From Blastococcus capsensis (GTDB lineage Bacteria; Actinomycetota; Actinomycetes; Mycobacteriales; Geodermatophilaceae): DNA of 64,000 bases. Positions 36,263-45,766 of this stretch are shown here, in pieces. Below the pieces are notes generated by a model. It worked only from the letters and a program-made list of their open reading frames with translations. It searched no databases and was not told the DNA's origin. Location: assembly GCF_030165005.1 (NCBI RefSeq), contig NZ_JASNNW010000005.1:17807-81806 (forward strand), given 5' to 3'. The position numbers were made by a program, and so were the translations under genes. Each line of letters opens with the position of its first letter. Position 1 is the first letter of the stretch.

Positions 36263-37674
36263 CCGACGCCGTCGTGGTCGGCAGCGGGCCCAACGGGCTC
36301 GCTGCCGCCCTCACGCTCGCCGCCGCCGGCGTCACCGTCACCGTGCTCGAGGCCTCGGACACGGTGGGCGGTGGTGCCCGCAGCGGCGCGTTCACCCTGC
36401 CCGGCCTCGTCCACGACGGGTGCTCCGGCTTCCACCCCCTGGCCGTGGACACGCCCTTCTCCCGGCGGTTCGACCTGGCCGCGCACGGCCTGACCTGGCG
36501 CTGGGCGGACATCGAGTACGCCCATCCGCTGGACGGGGGCCGCGGAGCGGCCGCCTGGCGATCGGTCGAGCGGACGGCCGAGGGCCTGGGCGCGGACGGA
36601 CGGCGCTGGCAGCGTCTGTTCGGTCCGCTCACCCGCGGCTTCGGCGACATCGCCGAGGACTTCCTGCAGCCGATGCTGCACCTTCCGGAGCACCCGGTGA
36701 AGCTGGCCCGGTTCGGTGCCTACAGCATGCTGCCGGCCCAGGTGCTCGCGCGACGCTGGTCGACGCCGGAAGCCCGCGCCCTCTTCGCCGGGGTCGCGAC
36801 GCACGCCTTCCGGCCGCTGACCTCGCCGGGCTCCTCGGCGATCGGGGTGGCGCTCGGCACCGCCGCGCACCGCTACGGCTGGCCTGTGGCCGAGGGCGGC
36901 TCGGGGTCGATCACCGACGCCGTCATGGGTCTGCTGGCGAAGCACGGCGTCACGGTGGAGACCGGGGTGACCGTCGGCTCGCTGGACGAGCTCGGCTCTC
37001 CCGACATCGTCATGCTCGACGTGGCTCCCGCCGCCGCGGTGCGCATCGCGGGGGACCGGATGCCGCGGCGCATCGCCCGCGCGCTGACGCGGTACCGCCA
37101 CGGCCCCGGGTCGTTCAAGGTGGAGTTCGCGGTCCAGGGCGGCGTCCCCTGGACGCACGAGGAGTCCCGGCGAGCGGGCACCGTGCACGTCGGGGGCACC
37201 CTCGAGGAGATCGCCGCCGCGGAGAAGGACATCCAGCACGGCCGCATGCCCGAACGGCCGTTCGTCCTGGTCGGGCAGCAGTACGTCGCCGACCCGACGC
37301 GGTCGTCAGGAGACGTGCACCCCCTGTACACCTACGCCCACGTGCCGGCGGGCTGGACCGGTGATGCGACCACCGCCATCGAGCGCCAGATCGAGCGGTT
37401 CGCGCCCGGCTTCCGCGACCGCATCCTCGCCCGCGACGTGTGGTCGACCACCGCGATGGAGCAGCACAACGCCAACTACGTCGCCGGGGACATCGTCACC
37501 GGCGCCAACGACCCCCTGCAGCTGGTGTTCCGTCCGCGGGTCGCCCTCGACCCCTACACCGTCGGCGTCGACGGGGTGTACCTCTGCTCGGCCGCCACCC
37601 CGCCCGGTGCCGGAGCGCACGGCATGTGCGGCTACAACGCCGCCCGGTCCGCGCTCCAGCGGATCGCTTCCTGA
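36259..37674 (+). CDS. Phytoene-desaturase-like FAD oxidoreductase
   Basis: 471 residues. The N-terminal dinucleotide loop VVGSGPNGLAAAL (residues 6-18) and EASDTVGGGARSG are typical of the phytoene desaturase/amine oxidase-like flavoproteins. The C-terminal FAD segment GVYLCSAATPPGAGAHGMCG closes the FAD domain. Substrate is unknown. It overlaps the DUF3556 gene by 4 bp (ATGA), indicating joint action, perhaps oxidising a lipid handled by that membrane protein. Confidence 0.85.
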   Translation: MTDAVVVGSGPNGLAAALTLAAAGVTVTVLEASDTVGGGARSGAFTLPGLVHDGCSGFHPLAVDTPFSRRFDLAAHGLTWRWADIEYAHPLDGGRGAAAWRSVERTAEGLGADGRRWQRLFGPLTRGFGDIAEDFLQPMLHLPEHPVKLARFGAYSMLPAQVLARRWSTPEARALFAGVATHAFRPLTSPGSSAIGVALGTAAHRYGWPVAEGGSGSITDAVMGLLAKHGVTVETGVTVGSLDELGSPDIVMLDVAPAAAVRIAGDRMPRRIARALTRYRHGPGSFKVEFAVQGGVPWTHEESRRAGTVHVGGTLEEIAAAEKDIQHGRMPERPFVLVGQQYVADPTRSSGDVHPLYTYAHVPAGWTGDATTAIERQIERFAPGFRDRILARDVWSTTAMEQHNANYVAGDIVTGANDPLQLVFRPRVALDPYTVGVDGVYLCSAATPPGAGAHGMCGYNAARSALQRIAS

Positions 37675-37686
37675 GCCGCCGGCGTG

Positions 37687-39009
37687 ATGAGCGCGGGAAC
37701 GGAGCAGCGGAGCGGCGCCGGTGACACCGGGAGCGACCGCATCCTGGCGCTGGTGTCGGAGGCGGCCCAGCGGCTGGATCGGCGGCAGCCCCGGATCGCG
37801 CGGGACATGAGCGACCTGATCCTCCGGCACATCCGCTCCCTGGACGTCGACCCGCAGTTCCTCGAACTGCTCCGGGCCAGCGTGGACGCCAACACCAAGA
37901 CGCTCACGCACATCCTGATCAACCACATCCCGATCGAGCACCTGCAGCCCACGACCGCGGCCGTGGAGTACGCGCTGCGCCTGGCTCAGCGCGAGGTTCC
38001 CGCGAACTCCCTGGTCCGCGCCTACAGCGTCGGGAAGGACGACTTCATCGAGCAGATGTTCCCCGACGTCGCGGCCCTGGACTGCTCTGCCGAGGAGAAG
38101 TTCGAGGTCCTGCACCACATGGCCACGGTGGTCGGCCGGTACATCGACTGGATCTCGCAGTACGTGTTCGAGGCGTACGAGAAGGAACGCGAGCGCTGGT
38201 TGAGCACGCAGGGGACCGTCCGCGCCGCGCTGATCCACGACGTGCTGGCCCAGCAGAAGGTGGCGCCCGCGCACTTCGAGCGGGAGACCGGCTACCGCCT
38301 GTCCGTCCACCACCTCGGCATGATCATCTGGTCGGTCGACGCCGCGCCCGCGCCCGACGAGCTCCGGTTGCTGACCTCGGTGGTGTCCAAGGTCGCCGCG
38401 GGGGCCGGCTGTTCCGGCGCGCCCCTAGTGACGGCGGTCGACCGCGTGACCGCCTGGGCGTGGCTGCCCTTCCGCGTCCGGCCGACCGAGGTGGACACGG
38501 CGCAGATCTGCCGACTGGTCGAGCAGACGCGGAACTGCCGGGCGACCCTGGGGCTGTCCGGTTCCGGGGTGGCCGGTTTCCGGCGTACCCACGCACAGGC
38601 CCAGGCCGCCCGCCGGCTCGCGGTGGCGTCGGGTGAGGCCACGCCGGTGATGGGCTTCGGGGACGAGGGCGTTGCCATCACCTCGATGCTGGCCGGCGAT
38701 CTCGACTCCGGCCGCGCCTGGATCTCGGAGGTCCTCGGGGAGCTCGCGCGGGACAACGACGGTGCCAGGGTGCTCCGCGAGACGCTGCGCGTCTTCTACC
38801 TCACCGGGGAGAACTACACGGACACGGCGGAGATCATGCGGCTGCACCGCAACACCGTGAAGTACCGCGTGTCCCGGGCCCTCGAGCTGCGGGACGGCCC
38901 GACGCGCTCGCACCGGGTCGATCTGGCGGTGGCCCTCAACGCCTGTCACTTCCTGGGCTCCGCCGTCCTGGCAGGCCCCGATCCGCAGGCACCGGTGACC
39001 ACCCGCTGA
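37687..39009 (+). CDS. PucR/CdaR-type transcriptional regulator
   Basis: 440 residues. The C-terminal PucR-type helix-turn-helix (YTDTAEIMRLHRNTVKYRVS, about 377-396) follows a GGDEF-like middle region, and the N-terminal 180 residues are a helical sensing domain (LTHILINHIPIEHL). Such regulators control catabolic operons in response to a metabolite. It lies 12 bases after the oxidoreductase, as the last gene of the cluster, so it probably regulates this operon. ATG 37687 is used; GTG 37684 is adjacent. Confidence 0.82.
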   Translation: MSAGTEQRSGAGDTGSDRILALVSEAAQRLDRRQPRIARDMSDLILRHIRSLDVDPQFLELLRASVDANTKTLTHILINHIPIEHLQPTTAAVEYALRLAQREVPANSLVRAYSVGKDDFIEQMFPDVAALDCSAEEKFEVLHHMATVVGRYIDWISQYVFEAYEKERERWLSTQGTVRAALIHDVLAQQKVAPAHFERETGYRLSVHHLGMIIWSVDAAPAPDELRLLTSVVSKVAAGAGCSGAPLVTAVDRVTAWAWLPFRVRPTEVDTAQICRLVEQTRNCRATLGLSGSGVAGFRRTHAQAQAARRLAVASGEATPVMGFGDEGVAITSMLAGDLDSGRAWISEVLGELARDNDGARVLRETLRVFYLTGENYTDTAEIMRLHRNTVKYRVSRALELRDGPTRSHRVDLAVALNACHFLGSAVLAGPDPQAPVTTR

Positions 39010-39012
39010 GGG

Positions 39013-39813
39013 TCAGTTCACCGTCATCGGGCTGGAGAACTGCTGCAACGGGGCGGGCACCGCGCCGAGGGTCTGCAGCAGGGTCAGCTCACGGCGCAGC
39101 AGCCGTGACTCCGCGGCCAGCCGCCGGCGGGTCGCGGACTCGGCGAGCAGGGCCTGCCGGTCCTCCGTGGTGAGCAGGGCGGAGGAGGCCACCAGCCACG
39201 ACAGCGCGGTCGGGTCGTCGGCGGCCGCGGCCAGCCGGACCGCCGCTTCCGCACCGTCGCCGTGCGTGCCGGCGCCCAGGGCTGCCACCTCCGCGACGTA
39301 CCGGGTGAACAGGTTGCCCACCCCGCGGGCCAGGACGCCGAGGGATCCACGGGCGACCGACGCGGCGACGTCGTCGGTCGGCGGTATGTCCGCGCCCGGC
39401 CCGTCGGTGACCGCCTCCGCGTCGCCGGCGGCCTCCTCGGCGGCCTCCTCGTCGGCCAGCCACTCCACCTCCGCCTGCAGGTAGGGCGGGTCCTCGCCCA
39501 CGACCACGTCGAGCAGCCGGAAGCGCTCACCGCCCACGGTGACGATGCGGAAGCCCCCGTCGGGCTGGGGCTGGACCCGCCGCAGCCGGGCGGCGCACCC
39601 GATGTCGTACAGCGCCGCCGCGGGCGCCACCCGCTCCACCTCCCAGCCCTGCCGGATGGCCACCACACCGAAGAAGCGGCGGTCGTCCTGCTCGGGCAGG
39701 CTCATCAGGTCGCGCATCAGCCGGCGGTACCGCGGCTCGAAGATCTGCAGGGGGAGGACCACCCCGGGGAACAGCGGCCTGCCCAGCGGGAACAGCGGGA
39801 TCAGCTCACCCAT
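39013..39813 (-). CDS. Lon N-terminal (substrate-binding) domain protein
   Basis: 266 residues starting [17 protein letters not shown], the hallmark of stand-alone Lon substrate-binding domain (LON_substr_bdg, PUA-like) proteins. No AAA or protease domain follows. [29 protein letters not shown] and a C-terminal helical bundle with an acidic insertion (about 120-150) are seen. Function in actinobacteria is unknown. The ATG at 39813 is preceded 7 bases upstream by TACGCT, so the mRNA is probably leaderless. It converges with the PucR gene at a 3-bp gap. Confidence 0.85.
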   Translation of the reverse strand: MGELIPLFPLGRPLFPGVVLPLQIFEPRYRRLMRDLMSLPEQDDRRFFGVVAIRQGWEVERVAPAAALYDIGCAARLRRVQPQPDGGFRIVTVGGERFRLLDVVVGEDPPYLQAEVEWLADEEAAEEAAGDAEAVTDGPGADIPPTDDVAASVARGSLGVLARGVGNLFTRYVAEVAALGAGTHGDGAEAAVRLAAAADDPTALSWLVASSALLTTEDRQALLAESATRRRLAAESRLLRRELTLLQTLGAVPAPLQQFSSPMTVN

Positions 39814-39820
39814 CCGGGCA

Positions 39821-39826
39821 AGCGTA
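39821..39826 (-). promoter_or_regulatory. -10 box TACGCT of leaderless Lon-N gene
   Basis: On the minus strand TACGCT ends 7 bases before the ATG at 39813, with no Shine-Dalgarno sequence between. Confidence 0.45.
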
Positions 39827-39936
39827 CGGCCCGCCTCTCGCCCGTCCTCCCGGGCGCTCCGGGGGCGGCGGGGCCCGCTGGCTACCCTGAGGTGCCCGCA
39901 CCGCTCCCTCCCGCCGACCACCCCGGAGGCAACCCC

Positions 39937-41241
39937 GTGCTCGCCCGCATCGACCTGCGCGGATCCGCGCTGCCCGGCGTCCGCGAGCTGGCCAGCCTGC
40001 TGCCGCGTGCCGCCACCGACATCGACTCGGTGCTGGCCACGGTCCGGCCGCTGTGCGAGGACGTGCGGATCCGCGGCGCCCAGGCGGTGCGGGAGATCAC
40101 CGCCCGTCTCGACGGCGTGGACGCCGAGGACTTCGCCGTTCCGCAGGAGGCGCTGGACCGGGCCCTGGCCGAGTGCGACCCGACGCTGCGCGTGGCGCTC
40201 GAGGAGGCCATCGCCCGGGTGCGCAGCGTGCACGCCGACCAGCGGCGCACCGACGTGACCACCCAGGTCGTCGCCGGCGGCACCGTCACCGAGCGCTGGC
40301 TGCCGGTCCGTCGCGTCGGGCTCTACGTTCCCGGCGGGCTGGCGCCGCTGCTGTCCAGCGTCGTGATGAACGTGGTGCCCGCCCAGATCGCCGGTGTCGA
40401 GTCGATCGCCGTCGCCTCTCCACCGCAGCGCGACCACGGTGGCCTGCCCGACCCCGGCGTGCTCGCCGCCTGCGCCCTGCTGGGCGTCACCGAGGTCTAC
40501 GCCGTCGGCGGGGCACAGGCCGTCGCCGTCTTCGGGTACGGCGCCGGGTCCTGCGAGCCGGTGGACATGGTCACCGGACCCGGGAACGTCTACGTGACCG
40601 CGGCCAAGCGGCTGCTGCGCGGCCTCATCGGCATCGACTCGGAGGCCGGCCCCACCGAGGTGGCGATCCTCGCCGACGACTCGGCCGACCCCGCGCACGT
40701 GGCCGCCGACCTGATCAGCCAGGCCGAGCACGACCCGCTGGCCGGCGCGGTCCTGGTGACGCCGAGCGAGGAGCTCGCCGATGCCGTGCTGGCGCTGGTT
40801 CCCGGTCAGGTCACGGCCACCAAGCATTCCGAGCGGATCACCACCGCGCTCGACGGCAGCCAGTCGGGGATCGTGCTGGTCGACGACCTGGAGGCCGGGC
40901 TGCGCGTCGTCGACGCCTACGCCGCCGAGCACCTGGAGATCCAGACCCGGAACGCGCGGGAGCTGGCCCTGCGGGTCCGCAACGCCGGCGCGATCTTCGT
41001 CGGCGCCTGGTCGCCGGTCTCCCTGGGTGACTACTGCGCCGGGTCCAACCACGTGCTGCCCACCGGCGGCTGCGCGCGGTTCTCCAGCGGGCTGTCCGTC
41101 CAGTCGTTCCTGCGCGGCATCCACGTCGTCGAGTACGACGAGCAGGCGCTGGCCGGCGTCGCGGCCCACATCGACGCCCTGGCCGGGGCCGAGGACCTCC
41201 CGGCGCACGCCGCCGCGGTGCGGATCCGGCAGCGCCCGTGA
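39937..41241 (+). CDS. hisD: HisD, histidinol dehydrogenase
   Basis: Catalyses the last two oxidations of histidine biosynthesis, from histidinol to histidine, using NAD+ and zinc. It has 434 residues. [15 protein letters not shown], the NAD region [19 protein letters not shown], the DSEAGPTE motif, [11 protein letters not shown] with zinc and base residues, and [11 protein letters not shown] are all in the family order. The GTG has GGAGG 7 bases upstream. A TACCCT box at 39883-39888 may be its -10. The gene opens the his operon, with GTGA overlap to hisC. Confidence 0.96.
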   Translation: MLARIDLRGSALPGVRELASLLPRAATDIDSVLATVRPLCEDVRIRGAQAVREITARLDGVDAEDFAVPQEALDRALAECDPTLRVALEEAIARVRSVHADQRRTDVTTQVVAGGTVTERWLPVRRVGLYVPGGLAPLLSSVVMNVVPAQIAGVESIAVASPPQRDHGGLPDPGVLAACALLGVTEVYAVGGAQAVAVFGYGAGSCEPVDMVTGPGNVYVTAAKRLLRGLIGIDSEAGPTEVAILADDSADPAHVAADLISQAEHDPLAGAVLVTPSEELADAVLALVPGQVTATKHSERITTALDGSQSGIVLVDDLEAGLRVVDAYAAEHLEIQTRNARELALRVRNAGAIFVGAWSPVSLGDYCAGSNHVLPTGGCARFSSGLSVQSFLRGIHVVEYDEQALAGVAAHIDALAGAEDLPAHAAAVRIRQRP

Positions 41242-42344
41242 CGTCGCTCGAGGACCTCCCGCTACGGCCCGAGCTGCGCGGTCGCACGCCCTACGGCGCC
41301 CCCCAGCTCCCGGCCCGGCACCGGCTCAACACCAACGAGAACCCGCACCCTCTCCCGGCCGAGCTGCTCGCCGACCTCGGCGCGGCACTGGGGCGGGCCG
41401 CCCTGGAGCTGAACCGGTATCCCGACCGCGATGCCGTGGACCTGCGCGCGGACCTCGCCACCTACCTGACCCGAACCAGCGGGGAGGCGATCGGCGCCGC
41501 GCAGGTGTGGGCGGCCAACGGGTCCAACGAGGTCCTGCAGCAGCTCCTGCAGGCGTTCGGGGGAGCGGGGCGCACCGCGCTGGGCTTCACCCCGTCGTAC
41601 TCGATGCACCCGATCATCTCGGCCGGCACCGGCACGGGCTGGGTCGACGGCCACCGGGCGGCCGACTTCACCATCGACCCCTCGGCCGCGGTGGCGCAGG
41701 TACGGGAGAGCGCTCCCGACGTCGTGTTCGTGACCAGCCCGAACAACCCCACCGGCACCGCGGTCGCGCTGGAGACCATCACCGACATCTACGACGCCAC
41801 CGCCGGCGTCGTCGTCGTCGACGAGGCGTACACGGAGTTCGCCCGCACCGGCACGCGGTCCGCGCTGACCCTGCTGCCGGGCCGGCCCCGGCTGATCGTG
41901 AGCCGGACGATGAGCAAGGCCTTCGGCATGGCCGGGCTCCGGCTGGGCTACCTGGCCGCCGACGAGGCCGTCGTCGACGCCCTGCAGCTGGTCCGGCTGC
42001 CGTACCACCTGAGCTCGCTCACCCAGGCAGCGGCACGGGCGGCGCTGGCCCACACCGACGCCCTCCTGGCCACCGTCGACGCCGTGAAGGCCCAGCGCGA
42101 CCGCATCGTCGTCGCCCTGCCGGACCTGGGGCTGACCAGCGTGCCCAGCGACGCGAACTTCGTGCTCTTCGGGCACTTCGCCGACGCGCCTGCGGCGTGG
42201 CAGGCCCTCCTGGACCGCGGTGTCCTGGTCCGTGACGTGGGGCTGCCGGGCTGGCTGCGGGTCACCGCCGGCACCGAGCAGGAGACGGCTGCTTTCCTCA
42301 CGGCCTTGGCGGCTGTTGTCGCGGAGCACGGTGGCCGGACCTGA
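41238..42344 (+). CDS. hisC: HisC, histidinol-phosphate aminotransferase
   Basis: PLP enzyme converting imidazole acetol phosphate and glutamate to histidinol phosphate. It has 368 residues. [12 protein letters not shown] at the start, NPNNPTG-type [21 protein letters not shown] and the PLP lysine K227 in [17 protein letters not shown] are typical of the HisC group of class II aminotransferases. The GTG overlaps the hisD stop by 4 bp. Confidence 0.95.
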   Translation: MTSLEDLPLRPELRGRTPYGAPQLPARHRLNTNENPHPLPAELLADLGAALGRAALELNRYPDRDAVDLRADLATYLTRTSGEAIGAAQVWAANGSNEVLQQLLQAFGGAGRTALGFTPSYSMHPIISAGTGTGWVDGHRAADFTIDPSAAVAQVRESAPDVVFVTSPNNPTGTAVALETITDIYDATAGVVVVDEAYTEFARTGTRSALTLLPGRPRLIVSRTMSKAFGMAGLRLGYLAADEAVVDALQLVRLPYHLSSLTQAAARAALAHTDALLATVDAVKAQRDRIVVALPDLGLTSVPSDANFVLFGHFADAPAAWQALLDRGVLVRDVGLPGWLRVTAGTEQETAAFLTALAAVVAEHGGRT

Positions 42345-42423
42345 CGGCCGCGTACTTGCTTCCGGCCACCACCCCGGGTGAGGTCGCGCCGGCCCACCGC
42401 ACGACTCTGGGAGACTGACGCCC

Positions 42424-43020
42424 ATGACCCGCACCGCACGCGTCGAGCGACAGACCAACGAGACCAAGCTCGTGGTCGAGCTCGACCTCGACGGCACCGG
42501 CACCAGCTCGATCAGCACGGGCGTGGGGTTCTACGACCACATGCTCACGGCGCTGTCCAAGCACAGCGGCATCGACCTCACCGTGCAGGCCGACGGCGAT
42601 CTGCACATCGACGCCCACCACACGGTCGAGGACGTCGCCATCGCGCTGGGCCAGGCCTTCGCCCAGGCGCTGGGGGACAAGCGGGGCATCACCCGCTACG
42701 GCGACGCCACGATCCCGATGGACGAGGTGCTCGCGCAGGCCGCGGTCGACCTCTCCGGCCGGCCGTACTTCGTGCACGCCGAGCCCGAGGACATGACGCC
42801 GATGATCGGGCCGGACTACCCGACCAGTCTGACCAGGCACGTGCTGGAGTCCTTCGCCTTCAACGCGCGGATCAGCCTGCACGTGCGCGTCCTCTACGCC
42901 GGCCGGGACGCCCACCACATCGTCGAGGGGCAGTTCAAGGCGCTGGCCCGGGCGCTGCGGGCCGCGGTCGCCATCGACCCGCGGGTCACCGACGTGCCCT
43001 CCACCAAGGGCGCGCTGTAA
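42424..43020 (+). CDS. hisB: HisB, imidazoleglycerol-phosphate dehydratase
   Basis: Mn-dependent dehydratase of the sixth step of histidine synthesis. It has 198 residues as a monofunctional enzyme without the phosphatase domain. Metal-binding HHTVED and the C-terminal [12 protein letters not shown] motif are both present, as is FYDHM. The ribosome site GGGAG is about 9 bases before the ATG. It lies 79 bases after hisC and ends in TAA. Confidence 0.95.
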   Translation: MTRTARVERQTNETKLVVELDLDGTGTSSISTGVGFYDHMLTALSKHSGIDLTVQADGDLHIDAHHTVEDVAIALGQAFAQALGDKRGITRYGDATIPMDEVLAQAAVDLSGRPYFVHAEPEDMTPMIGPDYPTSLTRHVLESFAFNARISLHVRVLYAGRDAHHIVEGQFKALARALRAAVAIDPRVTDVPSTKGAL

Positions 43021-43024
43021 CCCG

Positions 43025-43201
43025 GTGGACTTCGGTCTGGCCCTGGTCGTCCTGGGCGGGTTCCTGCTGGGCGGCGCGTGGAGCATCTGGCGGGCGGATT
43101 CCGACACCGCCGGGCGCACCGGACCGCAGGTCGTGTTCGCCGTCATCCTGCTGATCGCCGCCCTGCTGGCCACCGCCTCGGGCATCCTCCGGCTGGTGTG
43201 A
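43025..43201 (+). CDS. Small two-helix membrane protein between hisB and hisH
   Basis: A 58-residue open frame from GTG 43025, 4 bases after the hisB stop. It has two hydrophobic segments, about residues 4-22 (GLALVVLGGFLLGGAWSIW) and 36-57 (QVVFAVILLIAALLATASG). The polar loop between them is DSDTAGRTGP. Codon use is like its neighbours. It is too short for usual gene callers, but spacing and membrane pattern support a real gene. Function unknown. Confidence 0.6.
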   Translation: MDFGLALVVLGGFLLGGAWSIWRADSDTAGRTGPQVVFAVILLIAALLATASGILRLV

Positions 43202-43308
43202 GCCGCGCGGACGAGGCGCGCTTCCTCGGCCTGGTCACCGCCGACCGACCGTCCGGGCGGTGCTGGAGCGCGCCCCTGCGCTCGGCCTGGACGACTGACG
43301 CCGCCTGA
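43198..43308 (+). CDS. Possible micro-ORF or gene remnant before hisH
   Basis: GTG 43198 overlaps the stop of the small membrane gene (GTGA) and opens a 36-residue frame, [18 protein letters not shown] and onward, ending at TGA 43306-43308. It has no recognisable domain. It may be a truncated remnant, a leader peptide or chance. Confidence 0.2.
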   Translation: MSRADEARFLGLVTADRPSGRCWSAPLRSAWTTDAA

Positions 43309-43342
43309 CGGGAACACCCCGGGCCGGAAACGGGCTGATGGG

Positions 43343-43348
43343 TAGCGT
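43343..43348 (+). promoter_or_regulatory. -10 box TAGCGT of leaderless hisH
   Basis: TAGCGT ends 7 bases before GTG 43356. The same hexamer precedes the flavin dehydrogenase start at 53757. Confidence 0.5.
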
Positions 43349-43355
43349 GGCAGGC

Positions 43356-43994
43356 GTGAAGAAGGTGGCGGTGCTCGACTACGGCTCGGGCAACCTGCGG
43401 TCGGTCGAGCGGGCGCTGACGCGGGTGGGTGCCGACGTGACGGTCACCTCCGACGCGCAGACCGCGCTGGACGCCGACGGGCTCCTCGTCCCGGGCGTGG
43501 GCGCGTTCGCCGCCTGCATGGCCGGCCTCGACGCGGTCGACGGCCGCCGCATCATCGACCGCCGGCTGGCCGGGGGGCGGCCCGTGCTGGGCATCTGCGT
43601 CGGCATGCAGATCCTCTTCGAGCGGGGCGTGGAGCACGGCGTGGACGCCGAGGGCTGCGGCGAGTGGCCCGGTGTCGTCGCGGAGCTGGAGGCCCCGGTG
43701 CTGCCGCACATGGGCTGGAACACGGTCCAGGCCGCCCCGGGCAGCGCGCTGTTCGCGGGTATCGAGGACGAGCGCTTCTACTTCGTGCACTCCTACGGCG
43801 TGCGGGAATTCCCGCTGGGCCAGGAGGGCGGCAGCACGCCGCTGGCCCCGCCGTTGGTCACCTGGGCGGAGCACGGCGACCGGTTCGTGGCCGGGGTGGA
43901 GAACGCGGCGCTCTCGGCCACCCAGTTCCACCCGGAGAAGAGCGGTGACGCCGGCGCCCAGCTGCTCACCAACTGGCTGGGCACGCTGAGCTGA
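43356..43994 (+). CDS. hisH: HisH, glutaminase subunit of IGP synthase
   Basis: Glutamine amidotransferase that supplies ammonia to HisF to form imidazole glycerol phosphate and AICAR. It has 212 residues. [11 protein letters not shown] at the start, the oxyanion PGVGAF, nucleophile C81 in LGICVGMQ and the His/Glu pair in FHPEKSG are present. ATG 43338 is in frame but overlaps the -10 box TAGCGT; GTG 43356 lies 7 bases after it and begins the family N-terminus. HisF is 3.2 kb downstream. Confidence 0.94.
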   Translation: MKKVAVLDYGSGNLRSVERALTRVGADVTVTSDAQTALDADGLLVPGVGAFAACMAGLDAVDGRRIIDRRLAGGRPVLGICVGMQILFERGVEHGVDAEGCGEWPGVVAELEAPVLPHMGWNTVQAAPGSALFAGIEDERFYFVHSYGVREFPLGQEGGSTPLAPPLVTWAEHGDRFVAGVENAALSATQFHPEKSGDAGAQLLTNWLGTLS

Positions 43995-44008
43995 CCGGCC
44001 GGCTCAGC
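43985..44008. terminator. Bidirectional hairpin containing both stop codons
   Basis: GCTGAGC (43985-43991) pairs with GCTCAGC (44002-44008). It lies across the ends of convergent hisH and the SDR gene, so it can stop transcription from both sides. Confidence 0.5.
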
Positions 44009-44780
44009 TGCGCAGGTAGCTGGCCCCGTTGACGTCGATGATCGTGCCGGTGGAGAACCGGGCACCGGGCGAGGCGAGCCACAGCACGGCCGACGCCACC
44101 TCCGCAGGTGCCGCGACCCGGCCGTAGGGCGACTGCGCGCGGACGGCGTCGCCGCCGGGGCCGTCGAGGATCTCCCGCGCCATCTCCGTCTGCACGAAGC
44201 CCGGCGCGACGCTGCCCACGGTGATGCCGTGCGGGGCCAGCGCCTGGGCCATCGACTGGCCGAAGGCGTTGAGGCCGGCCTTCGCCGCCCCGTAGGCGGG
44301 GGTGTTCGGCTCGCCGCGGAAGGCGCCCCGGCTGGTCACGTTGACCACGGCGCCGCCCCCGGCCGCGACCAGGTGCGGCACGGCCCGGAAGGTCGCGTGC
44401 ATGGCGCCGAGCAGGTTCACCTGGAGCGTCCGTGCCACGGTCGCCTGCCAGTCCTCCCACGACGTGGCCAGCGGCGGGTGCGCCGTGTAGACGCCGGCGT
44501 TGTTGACCAGCACCTGCAGTCCGCCCAGCGCGGCCGCGGCGTCGTCGACCATCCGGGCGACGGCGTCGGCGTCGGCCACGTCGGCCTGCACCACCGTGTG
44601 CCCGTCGCCGGGCAGTTCGGCGGCGACCCGCTCGGCGGAGTCCCGGGAGCTGCCGAAGTGCACGGCGACCCGGTCGCCTCCGGCGGCGAAGGCGTGCGCG
44701 ATGGCGCGGCCGATACCGCGGGAGGCGCCGGTCACCAGGACGGCGCGGGACACAGAGGGCTCGACCACCACGTCAGTCAA
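44004..44780 (-). CDS. Short-chain dehydrogenase/reductase
   Basis: 258-residue classical SDR, NAD(P)H-dependent, substrate unknown. The cofactor loop TGASRGIG (about 18-25), NNAGV, the catalytic Ser in NVTSRGA, and YGAAK with Tyr/Lys are present, and the C-terminus (TGTIIDVNGASYLRS) is FabG-like. The start is TTG 44780 with GAGG 8 bases upstream; GTG 44771 or 44768 are alternatives. With the nitroreductase behind it on the same strand, it forms an insertion in the his cluster. Confidence 0.87.
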   Translation of the reverse strand: MTDVVVEPSVSRAVLVTGASRGIGRAIAHAFAAGGDRVAVHFGSSRDSAERVAAELPGDGHTVVQADVADADAVARMVDDAAAALGGLQVLVNNAGVYTAHPPLATSWEDWQATVARTLQVNLLGAMHATFRAVPHLVAAGGGAVVNVTSRGAFRGEPNTPAYGAAKAGLNAFGQSMAQALAPHGITVGSVAPGFVQTEMAREILDGPGGDAVRAQSPYGRVAAPAEVASAVLWLASPGARFSTGTIIDVNGASYLRS

Positions 44781-44801
44781 CCAGCCGACCTCGAGCGCCG
44801 T

Positions 44802-45446
44802 TCACCACCGGCCGCGGTGCACGACCTCGTCCAGGCCGCGCCGGCCGCGCCGCAGCGACGGGGACCGACGGTCGTCGGCGCCCGCGTAGCCGAAGGACAG
44901 GCAGCCCACCGGCCGGTACTCCGCGGGGACGCCGAACGCCGACCGGAAGGCGGGCAGCCGATCGGCCGGGACGCCGAAGAAGCAGGCCCCCAGGCCCTCG
45001 TCGACCGCGGTGAGCAGCATGAGCAGGCCGGCCATGCCGGCGTCGACGTCCCAGTAGGGCACCGGCCAGCGGGCCTCGTCGCGGTCGGTCCAGCCCTTGT
45101 CCGGTTCCGCGTAGCGGTCGAGGTAGGCGCTCTTGTTGGCCAGCGGCACGACGAGCAGGGGCGCCCGCCGCATGCGGGTCAGCCACCCGTCGGCGCTGGG
45201 CGGGTGGGCCGGCGCGCTGTTCGTGGTGGCCGCCCAGAACCGCTCCCGCTCCTCGGCCGTCTCGAGCACCAGGAACGCCCAGCCCTGGCTGAAGCCGGCC
45301 GACGGCGCGCGGATCGCATGCTCCAGCAGCCGCTCCCGCACCTCCGGCGGCACCGACCGGTCGGGGTCGTAGTCCCGGACCATGCGGCGGCGGCGGACGA
45401 CCTCGGCGAACTCCACGGCGCTCACCCTGCCAGCGACGGTTGCCAT
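44802..45446 (-). CDS. Nitroreductase-family FMN oxidoreductase
   Basis: 214 residues of the nitroreductase fold, which binds FMN and reduces nitro, quinone or similar groups with NAD(P)H. The FMN-binding RRRRMVRDYDPDR, AIRAPSAGFSQGWAFLV and the GLGACFFGVPAD segment near the C-terminus are typical. It lies 21 bases upstream of the SDR, on the same strand, so the two are probably cotranscribed. ATG 45446 is used; GTG 45422 starts closer to the family N-terminus. Confidence 0.84.
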   Translation of the reverse strand: MATVAGRVSAVEFAEVVRRRRMVRDYDPDRSVPPEVRERLLEHAIRAPSAGFSQGWAFLVLETAEERERFWAATTNSAPAHPPSADGWLTRMRRAPLLVVPLANKSAYLDRYAEPDKGWTDRDEARWPVPYWDVDAGMAGLLMLLTAVDEGLGACFFGVPADRLPAFRSAFGVPAEYRPVGCLSFGYAGADDRRSPSLRRGRRGLDEVVHRGRW

Positions 45447-45475
45447 GTCGTGGTGCTTGCCCGGCCGGACGTCGG

Positions 45476-45497
45476 GACGTACAGTTTGCTGTACGTC
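45476..45497. promoter_or_regulatory. Operator-promoter of the YefM-YoeB pair
   Basis: GACGTACAG and CTGTACGTC form a perfect 9-bp inverted repeat with a 4-nt centre, including TGTAC half-sites like those bound by YefM. A -10 hexamer TACAGT (45480-45485) lies inside it, so binding would block transcription. It lies 18 bases before the yefM start. Confidence 0.65.
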
Positions 45498-45514
45498 AGT
45501 CAGGAGGCCGTCGC

Positions 45515-45766
45515 GTGCGCACCATGACCTATTCGGAATCCCGTGCCCGATACGCGGAGACCCTCAACGCGGTCGTCGACGACCGCGAGGAGGTCATCAT
45601 CACCCGAGCCGGGCGCGATCCGGTCGTCATGGTCGCCTTGGAGGACTACGAGTCCCTCAAGGAGACGGCTTATCTGCTGCGGAGCCCGGCCAATGCCCGA
45701 CGGCTGCTCTCGTCCATCGAGCGACTGGAGAACGGCGGAGGCACCGAGCGCGATCTCGCCGAGTGA
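45515..45766 (+). CDS. yefM: YefM/Phd-family antitoxin
   Basis: 83 residues. MTYSESRARYAETLNAV at the start and EEVIITRAGRDPVVMVALEDY are the YefM DNA-binding and dimerisation motifs. The C-terminal tail (ERLENGGGTERDLAE) would occupy the toxin active site. GTG 45515 has AGGAGG 7 bases upstream. Autorepression is expected through the inverted repeat at 45476-45497. The stop overlaps the toxin GTG by 4 bp. Confidence 0.9.
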   Translation: MRTMTYSESRARYAETLNAVVDDREEVIITRAGRDPVVMVALEDYESLKETAYLLRSPANARRLLSSIERLENGGGTERDLAE

